In this document: positions 1 to 8,920 of the stretch, piece by piece | How positions within the stretch are numbered: the first letter of the stretch is position 1 | How the letters are laid out: each line of letters opens with the position of its first letter | Made by a program: the position numbers and the translations under genes | The notes under the pieces: generated by a model | Told to the model about the DNA's origin: nothing | The model's database searches: none | The model's input: the letters and a program-made list of their open reading frames with translations, nothing else | Assembly: GCA_003427395.1 (NCBI GenBank) | Contig: BFEA01000008.1 | Coordinates: 7,584,860-7,639,520 of the forward strand | Direction of reading: 5' to 3' | DNA length: 54,661 nucleotides | DNA from: Chara braunii | Lineage: Eukaryota > Streptophyta > Charophyceae > Charales > Characeae

Positions 1-1500
1 CGGGGCCTCGGTACGTGCGGGCTGGTATCCTTGGGTTAAGTCATAATGAAAATTTTGATATAATTTATTTTAAAATTTGTTAAAGTAATATGAAATTAAT
101 ATAAAAATAAAAATACAAGTAAAAAATAAAAGATGGCATGGGATGTAATTAAAAAAAAAGGAAGATAAATAAGAAAAGCGTTGAAAGCAAGTTCATTGAG
201 TATGCGTATGACATATAAGACGTTGTGGGTTTAGTCTTGATAAACTACTTGCCACACACTTACTGTCACGCAATTGAGATAATTGATTTGCATTCCTGAT
301 CAGTATCAGTATAATTTTTAGCCAATACATATGTGAGTGTGTGCAGGATCTGCGTTGTACGTGTTGTGTGGAAAAAGTGTAGGCCTTGGATATTGCTTTT
401 ATTTTAAACCACTTGTACTTTCTAAAGTTTTGCCAGTTAACATACCATGATTTTAAAAATGTACGGGTCATTACACGAGCACCAAAATTCATCCTACTAG
501 AAACATTTCTACTATACCTTTTTCCATGGCCCATAGCTGGGCCAAGTACTGGTGGTTTAAGGAAAGGAGGTTCAACTACTGTCAAAATGTGAAGTCTTTG
601 TGTTAGCCGGACCCCTACTAGAGGCCCCAACTTGGTAAGGGAAAACATGCTATCCCTTCATTTCAATGTAGCTATGCCTGCAATGGGGGACCATTGCAAT
701 TCTTAGGAGTAGTATGAAGGTAGTGAAAGGTGAATTCAAAGAATTCGTTCGAAAGAAAAGCAACGAAATGAAAAAGCACTTGTGGTTCTACATTTTCTGG
801 TTGCGTTCAAAAGTTTTCCTGAAGTTATCGAGATAGGGTTGGGAAGACACTGTCCTATAGGACATCCGTTAAAATTGGAAAGATAGAAAAAAGACTGGCA
901 CAGCGCCTGCGGGGGAAAAAAAAAGGGTTGGGAAGATGCTTATATGTCCTGTCTATAGGTAATTCCTGACTTGCTGCCCTTGGTCATAGGGGCTTACAAC
1001 TTGAACTACAAAGGTGCTGGTGAGTCCCGTTGGTGGGTACTGCTGGAAATTCGGCCACTTGCCACCCACCTTTTCCTAAGGGGCCATTGAAAGGGTCGCT
1101 CCCGTGGCGTGACCAGGCTGAAAGCCTAGCGGCATCACAGCGGAGTCTGGGTAATTTGGTGTTTTGAGATAATCTTAGGGGTACTTTTGGACCTTGCGAG
1201 ATCCGTGGGCAGAGGTTATATGGTGATTTCAGATGGGGCAGGGTCCTGGTAGAAGTCCTTCGCACTTCTGGCTATAGGTGGCGCGATTTCTTGAGTACCA
1301 GACGGTCTGCATGTGTACGCGGTTGGGCTCCATTGTTGGGCCTCCAGTGGCCTGTATGTTTTGCCGCGCCGCCTCTCCGCCGCAGGCCAGAAAGACCAGG
1401 AAAGAGCAGTCTATAATTTTAGTGATCTTTGATTTTTCAATCTCTTTTCCGTGTGAGTACGGCGTGTTGTCAGCGTCGAAAGCCCTCGGGTCGCTGGGCT
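1..1500. other. Upstream non-coding region of RPS24
   Basis: No gene could be supported here. The first 200 bases are AT-rich. Short open frames on both strands lack codon structure or recognisable domains. One small inverted-repeat element (404-560) is listed separately. The RPS24 promoter and 5' UTR should lie in the last few hundred bases, but no clear TATA box was seen. Confidence 0.5.
404..560. mobile_element. TTAA-ended inverted-repeat MITE, copy 1
   Basis: The left end starts TTAAACCACTTGTACTT (404) and the right end is the inverted match AAGTACTGGTGGTTTAA (to 560), 15 of 17 bases complementary. TTAA stands at both outer edges, as expected of an element that duplicates a TTAA target. 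Related pairs occur at 17653-17850 and 33598-33711. No coding capacity. Piggybac-type mobilisation is an inference from the TTAA ends only. Confidence 0.55.
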
Positions 1501-1544
1501 GAGTGCATTCTATCGACCGCCATAGCCATTGCAAGCAAGCAGCC

Positions 1545-1619
1545 ATGGCGGACTCCAAGACGTGTACTATTCGCACAAGGAAATTCATGACCAACCGGCT
1601 TCTCCAGCGGAAGCAATTC
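1545..1619 (+). CDS. RPS24: RPS24 coding exon 1
   Basis: Encodes 25 residues ending in LLQRKQF. It is followed directly by the donor GTAAGT at 1620. The frame stays open upstream to a GTG at 1503, but the ATG at 1545 gives the family's usual N-terminus and has the better context. Confidence 0.96.
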
Positions 1620-4506
1620 GTAAGTGTCGCGATGCTCAAATACAAAAAATATCATTATACCCTTGCTCGTCTGACTTCTCCATCTGTCCCTCTTCTTCTG
1701 GTCCATCTCTTCTTCTTGTGTCGTTCATCTACCGTTCGCTTCTTTTACCTTCCCTCTCCTCGTCTGACTCTGACGCTCTCTTTCTCTTTTTCGTACGCCT
1801 CTGTTCTATCGAAATCCTTTGGCCATAGCCTTCCTTTCCATTTTGAGACATTTCACAGCTGTGCCGCCTCGTCGTGTCTAACGTTGTTCTTATATCTCTT
1901 TCACTGTCTAACCTCTTCTTTGTCTCTTCTTTCCTCCCACCACTTTCACCCGTCTCCGCAACTTTCCCTATTGGGTCTCGTCGAGGAAGATCACGATACC
2001 CCTTGTAGAACGGTCACCAGGGGTGGGGAAGGACAAGAGGAGGACGTATGGCAAGTAGTGTACATATGGTGGCCAGAAAGCAGGTGTTGGATATGGAGAA
2101 GCAGTGGAGACAGTGAAGAGGGTGGATGGTGGATTGGGAAACCGAAAGTGGGCCTGGAGGACGGTGGAGGGCGCGGGAAGGAGGGCCGGCAAGGAGGGCC
2201 GGCTCCTTACTACAGAGGGCGGGTTGGAGGTGCTGAAGTGGGAAGGCAGCGCATCAAGGGGGCAAGATGCTCGCGGAGAGCAAAGGCCGACTTTCTGGAC
2301 ACTGGCGTGATTCAAGGTCATTTGCCGAGTCTTGAATCGAGACCAAAGAGTCTGGTATGGCCAAGTCTCATGCAGGAGGAGGCAGGAGGCGCTGGTAGGG
2401 CATGAGCGGGCGTGGACATAAGCAGGTAGGAAATGGCAATGTCGGGTACGGATGGAGAGCCCAGCGCGAAGTGCCAGAGGTGCGTATGGACGCGAAGGAG
2501 CGGGTTCGCAGAGAGGGAGGTGGGCATGGCGTTAGAGAAGAAATTGTGGAAGAACAGAGGCGGACGTTCACGGGGGGAGAAGAGTACTACGGCGAAGGCG
2601 GCGGCGGTGGGTTTGACGGACGAAGGCGGCCGGTGTGGACTGGGCGCCGAATAGGCGGGTGGGTGAGGTAGGAGCGGGGTTTGCAGAGGCATGATGGTGG
2701 GTGGGTAAGGTAGAGTCGGGCGATGGAAAGTTGTGGCGGTGTTTGTTGTTGGAGTGCGGAAAGTCTGGAGGTTGGCGCGGTAGCAGAGGTAGGGTTTTGT
2801 TATTAGGGGCGGGTGAATTGTGATGTGGGTCTGAAGTGAGAGAGAAGTTGCTGAGTACGGGAGAAAGCTGTTGTAGCGGATGATAATGATCTACTGACTT
2901 GTCGGACTTGTGGGGCATGGTGCACGTGGATGGAACGATTGTCCTTTTATAGATTATGTCGTCGCTCGGCGTGCGGTTGATGTGTTTATAGTGTTGACGA
3001 CAGGATTGGCATGTTTTGGTCAGATATTGCCGGTAATAAGTGCTTTCTGAATTCTGCACCGGCGAACGAGCGGTGTGTTTTAGGGTTTCATGCTGTCATC
3101 GGATGGTCATATAGAAGACACCAATGCGCATGGACATCTTGAATCAGCTTTTCGTTTAACATTATATTTGTTTGGAATGCTGGATTGCGTTCTGGTTTTT
3201 GCTTGTTGTCATGAACGGGTGGCGGATACATTGAAAGCCTGTGTTGTTACAGGACACAAATTCCTATTGTTGTGTTTACAATTCGCTTAGTTGTTGACGC
3301 ATTGTTTTTATTCGTTTGGACGCTATTCTCGTTGTCAAAACTTTGACGGTGACGTTCCAGGTTATCGATGTGCTGCACCCAGGGCGACCCACGGTACCGA
3401 AGGTGAGCAGATTTACCCCAGCAACTGGTTCGTGTTGTGCGATGGATTCGTGTTTTGTGTATTGGATGTCACGAGATAAGCTGATGCCTGCGCTCTGTCC
3501 TCCTTCCGTGTCACTGGGGTTCCGTTTGCATCGTACATCATTCATCATAAGGCGTACAGAGCGCCCTTTGTTTTTGAGGCAATCGCTGTCTTTCCCGGTA
3601 GTTGATCTCTCGTGTTTACCTATATGGCTTGAATGTTGTCACTGAAGTGTATAGAGTGGTAATGGCGGTAAACGAGTTATCCAACACTCCGTGGCGAACG
3701 AATTTGGTGATGGTGGCGGGAAGGTCTCCGCAGCATCGAGTCCTTAACAGTGAGGGGAAGTTTCCTGCGTCTGCGCCTAATCAAGAGCGAACGTGACGTT
3801 TTGTACAAATGGAGCCGTTTTGCTAAAATCGGTGGAGAGACGAGTACTTCCAGGTGGTGTCTGTGGAAAAGTGGAAATCTCGGCTGGGAGGAACGGGTGG
3901 GGCTGCCTTTGGGAACATTTTTGCGGGAGGATATCACAGGCGAGGAAGGACGGAAAGACATCGAGTCAGTGGGGGGTGGAATGACGAGGAGATATGTGAC
4001 AGCGAGGAGAGGCTGGAGGGATGCTCACACTTGGATTTTCGTGGATATGGATTTAGGGTTAAAAACGGATATGGCTGGGTTTGTTGCTCAGCTATGGCAT
4101 TCAGTGCGGTGGACGAAAATATTCGATTGAAGTCGATGCTGTCCGTTTAAGCTGGAGCTCGGACGGAAATTGCGGAATACCCGAACGGATGTGTATGGTT
4201 GGTGAACAATCGAGAAAAATGACAGCCTCGGACGGAGCGAGTGCTTGGACTGACTGAATGCCTGCAGTGGACGTACGATGCGGTACTAGAATATTCCCTC
4301 GTCCATGTAGACTACTCAGCGTGATAAGTGAAAAATTGGACGTGTTGCCGCCCACACGAGTGGTCTGTCGTTACGCCACATACATTTCTTGCTATGTTAG
4401 AGTTACACCGGGGAAGGTGACTTCACGACAGCGCGATTGATCGTTGTTCTCCCACGGGTACGGTATGAAAGAGCGGCAAAATGTGTGTGAGAGAGAGAGA
4501 GAGAGG

Positions 4507-4554
<48 letters not shown>

Positions 4555-4611
4555 CTTAACTTCTGAGGCGAGTTCTGCGAAGCTGGATGTGTGTGTGAAA
4601 GAGAGTTTATA

Positions 4612-4682
<71 letters not shown>

Positions 4683-7600
4683 TAATGAGGCTGAACCCTA
4701 TGTACGCTGAATCTTTTGTATGGTTTGTGTTGCAGGCTTGTAATGAGGCTGAGCCCTATGTACGCTGAATGTTTGCGTTGTGTTGCAGGCTGAGGTTAAA
4801 GACAAGCTTTCCCGGCTGTACGATGTGAGGGACCCGCAGTCGATTTTTGTTTTCGGATTCCGAACCCAGTTTGGTGGAGGGAAGACGACAGGCTTCGGTC
4901 TGATCTACGACAATGTGGAGTCAGCGAAGAAGTTTGAGCCCAAGTACAGATTGGTCAGGGTATGTTATCTGATCAATCTTGAGTTTGTGTTTTTGTTTGT
5001 CGATTAAGTCCACTTTGCTGTGTGTTTTGTTTGTTGACAGAGGCCCCTCTGTTGCACTTGGTGCTGATCAGTCTTCCCGCAAAGCAAGTGGGAACTGTGG
5101 TTGCGTTTAGTGTGTGCGTTGCGGTCGCTCGCGATTCTCATGGAAGTGCTGAGCTAAAATCGAAGTTCAATTGTCCTTCTCCTGAAATAATATGATGTTC
5201 TTAACCGAAGTTTACTCGTTTTAGTGCGGAAGGAGTTTTCATGTTAACCGAGACAGGAATCCAACCCTTTCTGTTTGTTATGGTGCAGAATGGTTTGGCC
5301 ACGAGAGTCGAGAAGAGTCGCAAGCAAGTTAAGGAAAGGAAGAACAGGGCGAAGAAGATCCGTGGAGTGAAGAAGGTCAGTGCTTCGTGCCTAGGCACCG
5401 ACCCACCGCCTTTGTCTGTCGCCGTTTTCTGGACCTGAATTTTGATTTTTTCTTTGACTCTTTTTTTTTCTACCGAAGCCCCTATTTCTGGTTCCAGAAC
5501 TGCCGAAACGAAGGATAACAATTTTGGTTGGCGGTTAGCAAGTAACTATTGGTCGTTTTAGAAGCCGTTCTGGATGACTTTCGAATCTACCCTTCATACC
5601 CCTGCGATTTTGATGCGACCCTAACACGTTTTGACCTCTCGTGCGAACTTACCAAATCGCCAAATCGCACAAATTTTGTTGGCTTTCAAGAACCAGGAGC
5701 TAGTTTCTGTTGTCTGTGATCTCAAAAGGAGATCTAGTCTCACACCATCGTTGCGCACGAGCGTTAGTTGATGAAGCTACTTACGAAGAGAAGCCCGCGA
5801 GTTGACAACTGCGCCTTGCGCAAGTGGCATGTTGCTTTCTCTACCGACCCGTGCCTGAATTGAAAAACCCTTACGGCGTGCAATAATGCCGAGAGCGGTG
5901 CTCTGCTTCGAGCGACTTTGCGGTTTCAGCAGGACGAAATAATTGTTGACCTCGATGCTTAGTAGCTGGTTATTAATCCGAAGGTAGGACTTATGGAAAA
6001 GGTCAACAATTGTTCCGAAACAGAGTACCGCATGACGATCAGGGTAGGATTTATGAAAAGAGTTGGGGGTTGTAATGATAATAACCAGAGTATGTGGATT
6101 GGTAACGAACGAAGGATGATTTGATGTGTAAAACGACGAAGTCTTCAATGGACAGAGTCTGCATCCGCCCTGTGTGTCAATGCGATCGTGACGAGGACTT
6201 TGGAAAACGTTTTTGTTGGTGAGAATCCTAGTACGTCGTAAGTTTCGTACCCAACTTTCCAAGGTGACGAGTTACGAAGAGGAACGATTTAAACTCTCGC
6301 TCTAAGCTCTCCGTTCTGGAATGGACTACATTGATAACCCTAATAGTTCCTTACCAACTTACCAGCTTACCGAGTTACCAACTCACCGAGTTACCGACTT
6401 ACTAACTTACCGAGTTACCAACTTGCCGAGTTACCAACTTACCGAGTTACCGACTTACCGAGTTACAAACTTACCGAGTTACCAACTTACCGAGTTACCA
6501 AATTACCGATTTACGAACACGAACGAATCAAACTCACCCTAAGCTCTCCGTATCTGGAATGGACTAACGGAAAGAATCAGGGGTTGAAGCTGTAGTGCAG
6601 TCTCTTGCTGTCTTTGTTATTCGTTGTCATTAAAAAATTGGCTTTGTTCACTTGTTATGGTAACGAGTACTAGGAATCTTGCTCTCGGATCTAATCGGCT
6701 TAGCTTTTCTTAGGTTGTAGAGCTAGCTTTAGGGTTTTGAGGTTGAGATGTCACTCTATTTCTCGCCCGATTTGAGCTTCTGCAAGCTGGCCTCGGCGGT
6801 GACAACTTCTACTAGTATGTCCCGCAATCACTATTGCGAAAATGTGGAAGCGCTCCTCCTCCCACCACGCGTTCAGAACAGCCACGTATCTTTTTTTTTT
6901 TTTTTTTACGAAATTTTCCATGTCCTAGCAAAAGATTCTTTTCCATTTCGCACATTTTGGTGATTGGTTGAGCGAGGGTGGAAGTTTCCGTAAACGATCC
7001 ACGATACAAAGAGAATTGATTGTATGCAGCGTGACGATCGTATCCTGTAGGGTTTCGTCAGCTCTGCTCTTTCGTCTCTTGTGTAGAACATGCGAAGTTG
7101 GTGTACATACGAAGAAGGTTTTGCAGATTTCGGCCTCCTGATGAGTCCGTGAATTTCCGACGGAACAGCTTGACACAACCCCTCCATCTTTATTGATCTC
7201 TTCTCCCTCAACGAAGTTGGTGTATCATCCGCCGGAAGGCTTGCCCGTAATATGTTTCGCCGTTTGCTGTTGTGCGAGGTCGTTCGCCGAGGCAGGAGTA
7301 AGCTGTTGGCCGTAAATTTTGTCTATGGCTCTTTGATAAGTTTGTGTGCCGAGGCGGGAATATGTTCGAAGCGGGTATGCTTACGGCGGGAACTCTTGTC
7401 GATGATGTGTCAAGTATTGCTGATTGCTTGCGGAATTCACCCCATCAGGGCCTACCTGGTTTGGCAAAGAAACTTCAGTATAGTTTACGCGTCCCCCCCT
7501 CTCCCCCCCCCCCCCCCACCGGCTTCTCTGCANNNNNNNNNNNNNNNNNNNNNNNNNNNNNNNNNNNNNNNNNNNNNNNNNNNNNNNNNNNNNNNNNNNN

Positions 7601-7754
7601 NNNNNAAACTTCAGTATAGTTTTACGCGTCCCCCCCCCCCCCCCCCCCCCCCCACCGGCTTCTCTGCAATTTTGGTGCTAACTATTCGGCTGTATACATG
7701 TTCTTCTGTTTTTTGGTGCAGGTCAAGTCTGCTGCTGATGCCAAGAAGAAGTAA
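1545..7754 (+). CDS. RPS24: 40S ribosomal protein S24 (eS24), five coding exons
   Basis: Structural protein of the small cytosolic ribosomal subunit, needed in pre-rRNA processing and 40S assembly. The spliced CDS is join(1545-1619, 3361-3402, 4789-4959, 5289-5375, 7722-7754): 135 codons plus stop, close to the roughly 133 residues of plant eS24. Hallmarks are [18 protein letters not shown] (residues 8-25), [14 protein letters not shown] (26-39), [20 protein letters not shown] (60-81 region), [13 protein letters not shown], and a basic C-terminus with [20 protein letters not shown] and a final KKK. The [13 protein letters not shown] and [15 protein letters not shown] segments are plant-like rather than animal-like. 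The ATG at 1545 sits in a good Kozak context (AGCCATGGCG). All four introns are phase 0 and GT-AG. Their sizes are 1741, 1386, 329 and 2346 bases, the last including an N gap. All family-conserved segments are present, so the gene looks functional. Confidence 0.97.
1620..3360 (+). other. RPS24 intron 1
   Basis: A phase-0 GT-AG intron of 1741 bases. The first 350 bases are pyrimidine-rich (1670-1980) and the next 700 purine-rich on the plus strand. This asymmetry produces long spurious open frames on both strands. No nested gene seen. Confidence 0.85.
3361..3402 (+). CDS. RPS24: RPS24 coding exon 2
   Basis: A 42-base exon encoding [14 protein letters not shown]. The acceptor AG is at 3359-3360 after CGTTCC and the donor GTGAGC begins at 3403. 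The peptide is one of the most conserved in eS24, so the boundaries are secure. Confidence 0.96.
4488..4678. repeat. Two (GA)n microsatellites in RPS24 intron 2
   Basis: Nearly pure GA runs at 4488-4553 and 4615-4678, separated by about 60 bases, immediately precede the duplicated acceptor region. On the RNA these give long purine stretches just upstream of the branch-point zone. Confidence 0.95.
4679..4788 (+). repeat. Tandem duplication of the intron 2 3' splice site
   Basis: Copy 1 (4679-4736) and copy 2 (4737-4789) both begin CTTGTAATGAGGCTGA and both end TTGTGTTGCAGG, differing by a few bases and a 5-base deletion. Each therefore supplies a potential branch region and acceptor. Only the second acceptor gives the correct protein. 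Using the first adds 53 bases and brings TGA into frame at the eleventh codon. Confidence 0.9.
4789..4959 (+). CDS. RPS24: RPS24 coding exon 3
   Basis: Encodes 57 residues from [13 protein letters not shown] to EPKYRLVR, including the core strand-loop [10 protein letters not shown]. The acceptor is TTGCAG at 4783-4788 and the donor GTATGT starts at 4960. The 53 bases before this acceptor are a near copy of the 58 bases before them, so a second TTGCAG lies at 4730-4735. Confidence 0.96.
5289..5375 (+). CDS. RPS24: RPS24 coding exon 4
   Basis: Encodes 29 residues, [20 protein letters not shown] followed by AKKIRGVKK, the basic rRNA-binding tail of eS24. The acceptor is GTGCAG ending at 5288 and the donor GTCAGT begins at 5376, a weaker but acceptable donor. 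Confidence 0.95.
6341..6516. repeat. Minisatellite of alternating TTACCGA/GTTACCAA units
   Basis: About 20 octamer-like units of CTTACCGA and GTTACCAA alternate with point changes. The array has no stop in one plus frame, giving an artificial [14 protein letters not shown]-like peptide. It lies wholly inside RPS24 intron 4. Confidence 0.9.
7085..7200 (+). mobile_element. Hammerhead-like repeat, copy B1 (in RPS24 intron 4)
   Basis: CTGATGAG at 7138-7145 follows GGCCTC, and the downstream part reads GTCCGTGAATTTCCGAC then GGAACAG (7162-7168). It aligns with the copies at 30.0 and 32.4 kb, including the following TTGACACAACCCC. The GAA core has become GGA and the upstream stem I is decayed, so self-cleavage is unlikely. 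It lies in the sense strand of the intron. Confidence 0.5.
7471..7668. repeat. Poly-C sequence present on both sides of an N gap
   Basis: The segment from AAACTTCAGTATAGTT through a C run to CCACCGGCTTCTCTGCA occurs at about 7470-7532, then 73 N (7533-7605), then again at 7606-7668 with only the C-run length changed. The simplest reading is one locus assembled twice because the homopolymer could not be read. Confidence 0.85.
7722..7754 (+). CDS. RPS24: RPS24 coding exon 5 with stop
   Basis: Ten residues, [10 protein letters not shown], then TAA at 7752-7754. The acceptor is a pyrimidine-rich stretch ending GGTGCAG at 7721. The short Lys-rich end with KKK matches plant eS24 C-termini. The 3' UTR should follow, but I could not place a polyadenylation site. 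Confidence 0.92.
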   Translation, partial: VKSAADAKKK

Positions 7755-8400
7755 GCGACTGCGAAATGACGGAAGAAATTGCGGCGAAATTTCTAGTAGC
7801 AGCAGTTGTGTCCTCGCTTTTGCCTGTGTTCGTTGAACCCCGGAATTGGGGTTTGGGTTACCCTTTCCAGAGAGTCAAATGCGGAGAAATGCCATAATGA
7901 ACGTGGATGGGAACGGGATTTGCGGTGATGAACGGGTTTGCGAGAGGAGTTGTGCCCGTGTCTCTCGCTCGCTTGTCTTTCTCTTTCTCTCTCCAAGTCT
8001 CTGTCGGGTCACATGGTCGAGTGCTCGGATTTCACCCACCCGGAGGGGGAAGGATTTTGGAAGTCGATTTTTGTAAAGTGGAAGAGTATTATTCCTGTTG
8101 AGCTGATCAATGGAAAGAGGTTCGCATTTTTAAGCGTGCCGCTTGCTCGGACTAAACGGGTGCCAAATCTTGACGATGTCGGTTGAGTTTTTGTTAATTC
8201 CCTGGCCGTGTGCGACGTGTCGTGTCCCTACTTGGTTCTCATTGTTGTCATCACTTCACGTTTTTTATGCTCGTTGTTTTTTTAAAGGATTTCGATATTG
8301 AAATGCTTGGTGAACGCAGGCGCACTGAAGCTCTCATCTGATTGTACTCTGCGTGTTCGTGGACAGTGCTCGGTGTATGATGGATGGAGTAAAGAGTGTC
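7755..8400. other. RPS24 3' UTR and downstream DNA
   Basis: No further gene recognised. Transcription of RPS24 should end here. T-rich stretches with TTTGTAAAG near 8069 and TTTTTGTTAATT near 8187 are possible 3'-end signals, but none can be chosen from sequence alone. Confidence 0.4.
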
Positions 8401-8423
8401 GGGAAATGGTAGACTGGGTGATG

Positions 8424-8520
8424 TGTTTGCGAGGTCGTTTTCATCTCAATGTGTTTGCGAGGGAACATATTCAGCACATATTTGAATGTGTTTGCGAGGG
8501 AACACATTCAGCAAACATAA
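8424..8520. repeat. Short tandem repeat with GTGTTTGCGAGG units
   Basis: GTGTTTGCGAGG recurs three times (near 8423, 8451 and 8489), the last two followed by GAACA(T/C)ATTCAGCA. It is a local tandem duplication of about 30-40 bases. Confidence 0.8.
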
Positions 8521-8689
8521 TGCGGTCGCAGATGACGAAAGCGGTCCGCCGCACAGGGTTTGCAGGTGTGTCTGGAGGGCAGTGAACAACAGATGGGGGT
8601 TGCTGGCGGGCCGAGAGGTGAAGGAATCGTCGGTTTATTTCTAGGGATCCTACTGTAGCGTGGTCAAGATCCACGAACCTTTGTGCGCG

Positions 8690-8920
8690 TGTGTGAGAGA
8701 GAGAGAGAGAGAGAGGGAATGAGAGCGTGTGCATTCCACGAACCTGTGTGCTTGTGTGAGTGAGAGAGAGAGAGAGAGAGAGCGTGTGCATTGTAAGAAA
8801 ACGTCCACTATACGGACTGTTTGGTACCTATGCCGTTATTTAGAGAGAGAGAGAGAGAGCGTGTGCATTGTAAGAAAACGTCCACTATCCGGACTGTTTG
8901 GTACCTATGCCGTTATTTAG
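8690..8920. repeat. GA microsatellites with a 77-base tandem duplication
   Basis: Units 8782-8843 and 8859-8920 are nearly identical, starting GCGTGTGCATTGTAAG and ending GCCGTTATTTAG, with one A/C difference. They are separated by a GA tract. Two related GA-GCGTGTGCATT segments precede them from 8690. Confidence 0.9.

Larger units (their letters stand above)
3403..4788 (+). other. RPS24 intron 2
   Basis: A phase-0 intron of 1386 bases. Its last 300 bases carry two long GA microsatellites and a duplicated 3' splice site. No other exon is needed: exons 2 and 3 join in frame and match the family without a gap. Confidence 0.85.
5376..7721 (+). other. RPS24 intron 4
   Basis: A phase-0 intron of about 2346 bases, including 73 N. 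It holds a 16-base-type minisatellite (6341-6516), a 17-base T run (6891-6907), a hammerhead-like repeat copy (7100-7200) and a poly-C segment duplicated around the gap. Long open frames inside it, for example 5777-6262 on the minus strand, show no domain and are not supported as genes. Confidence 0.8.

Noticed and set aside
1503-1544. In-frame N-terminal extension of RPS24 from a GTG
   Set aside because: Not an ATG. The ATG at 1545 gives the known eS24 N-terminus in a better context.
5777-6262. 161-codon minus-strand frame in RPS24 intron 4
   Set aside because: No domain and no splice context. It lies wholly in an intron of the opposite strand.
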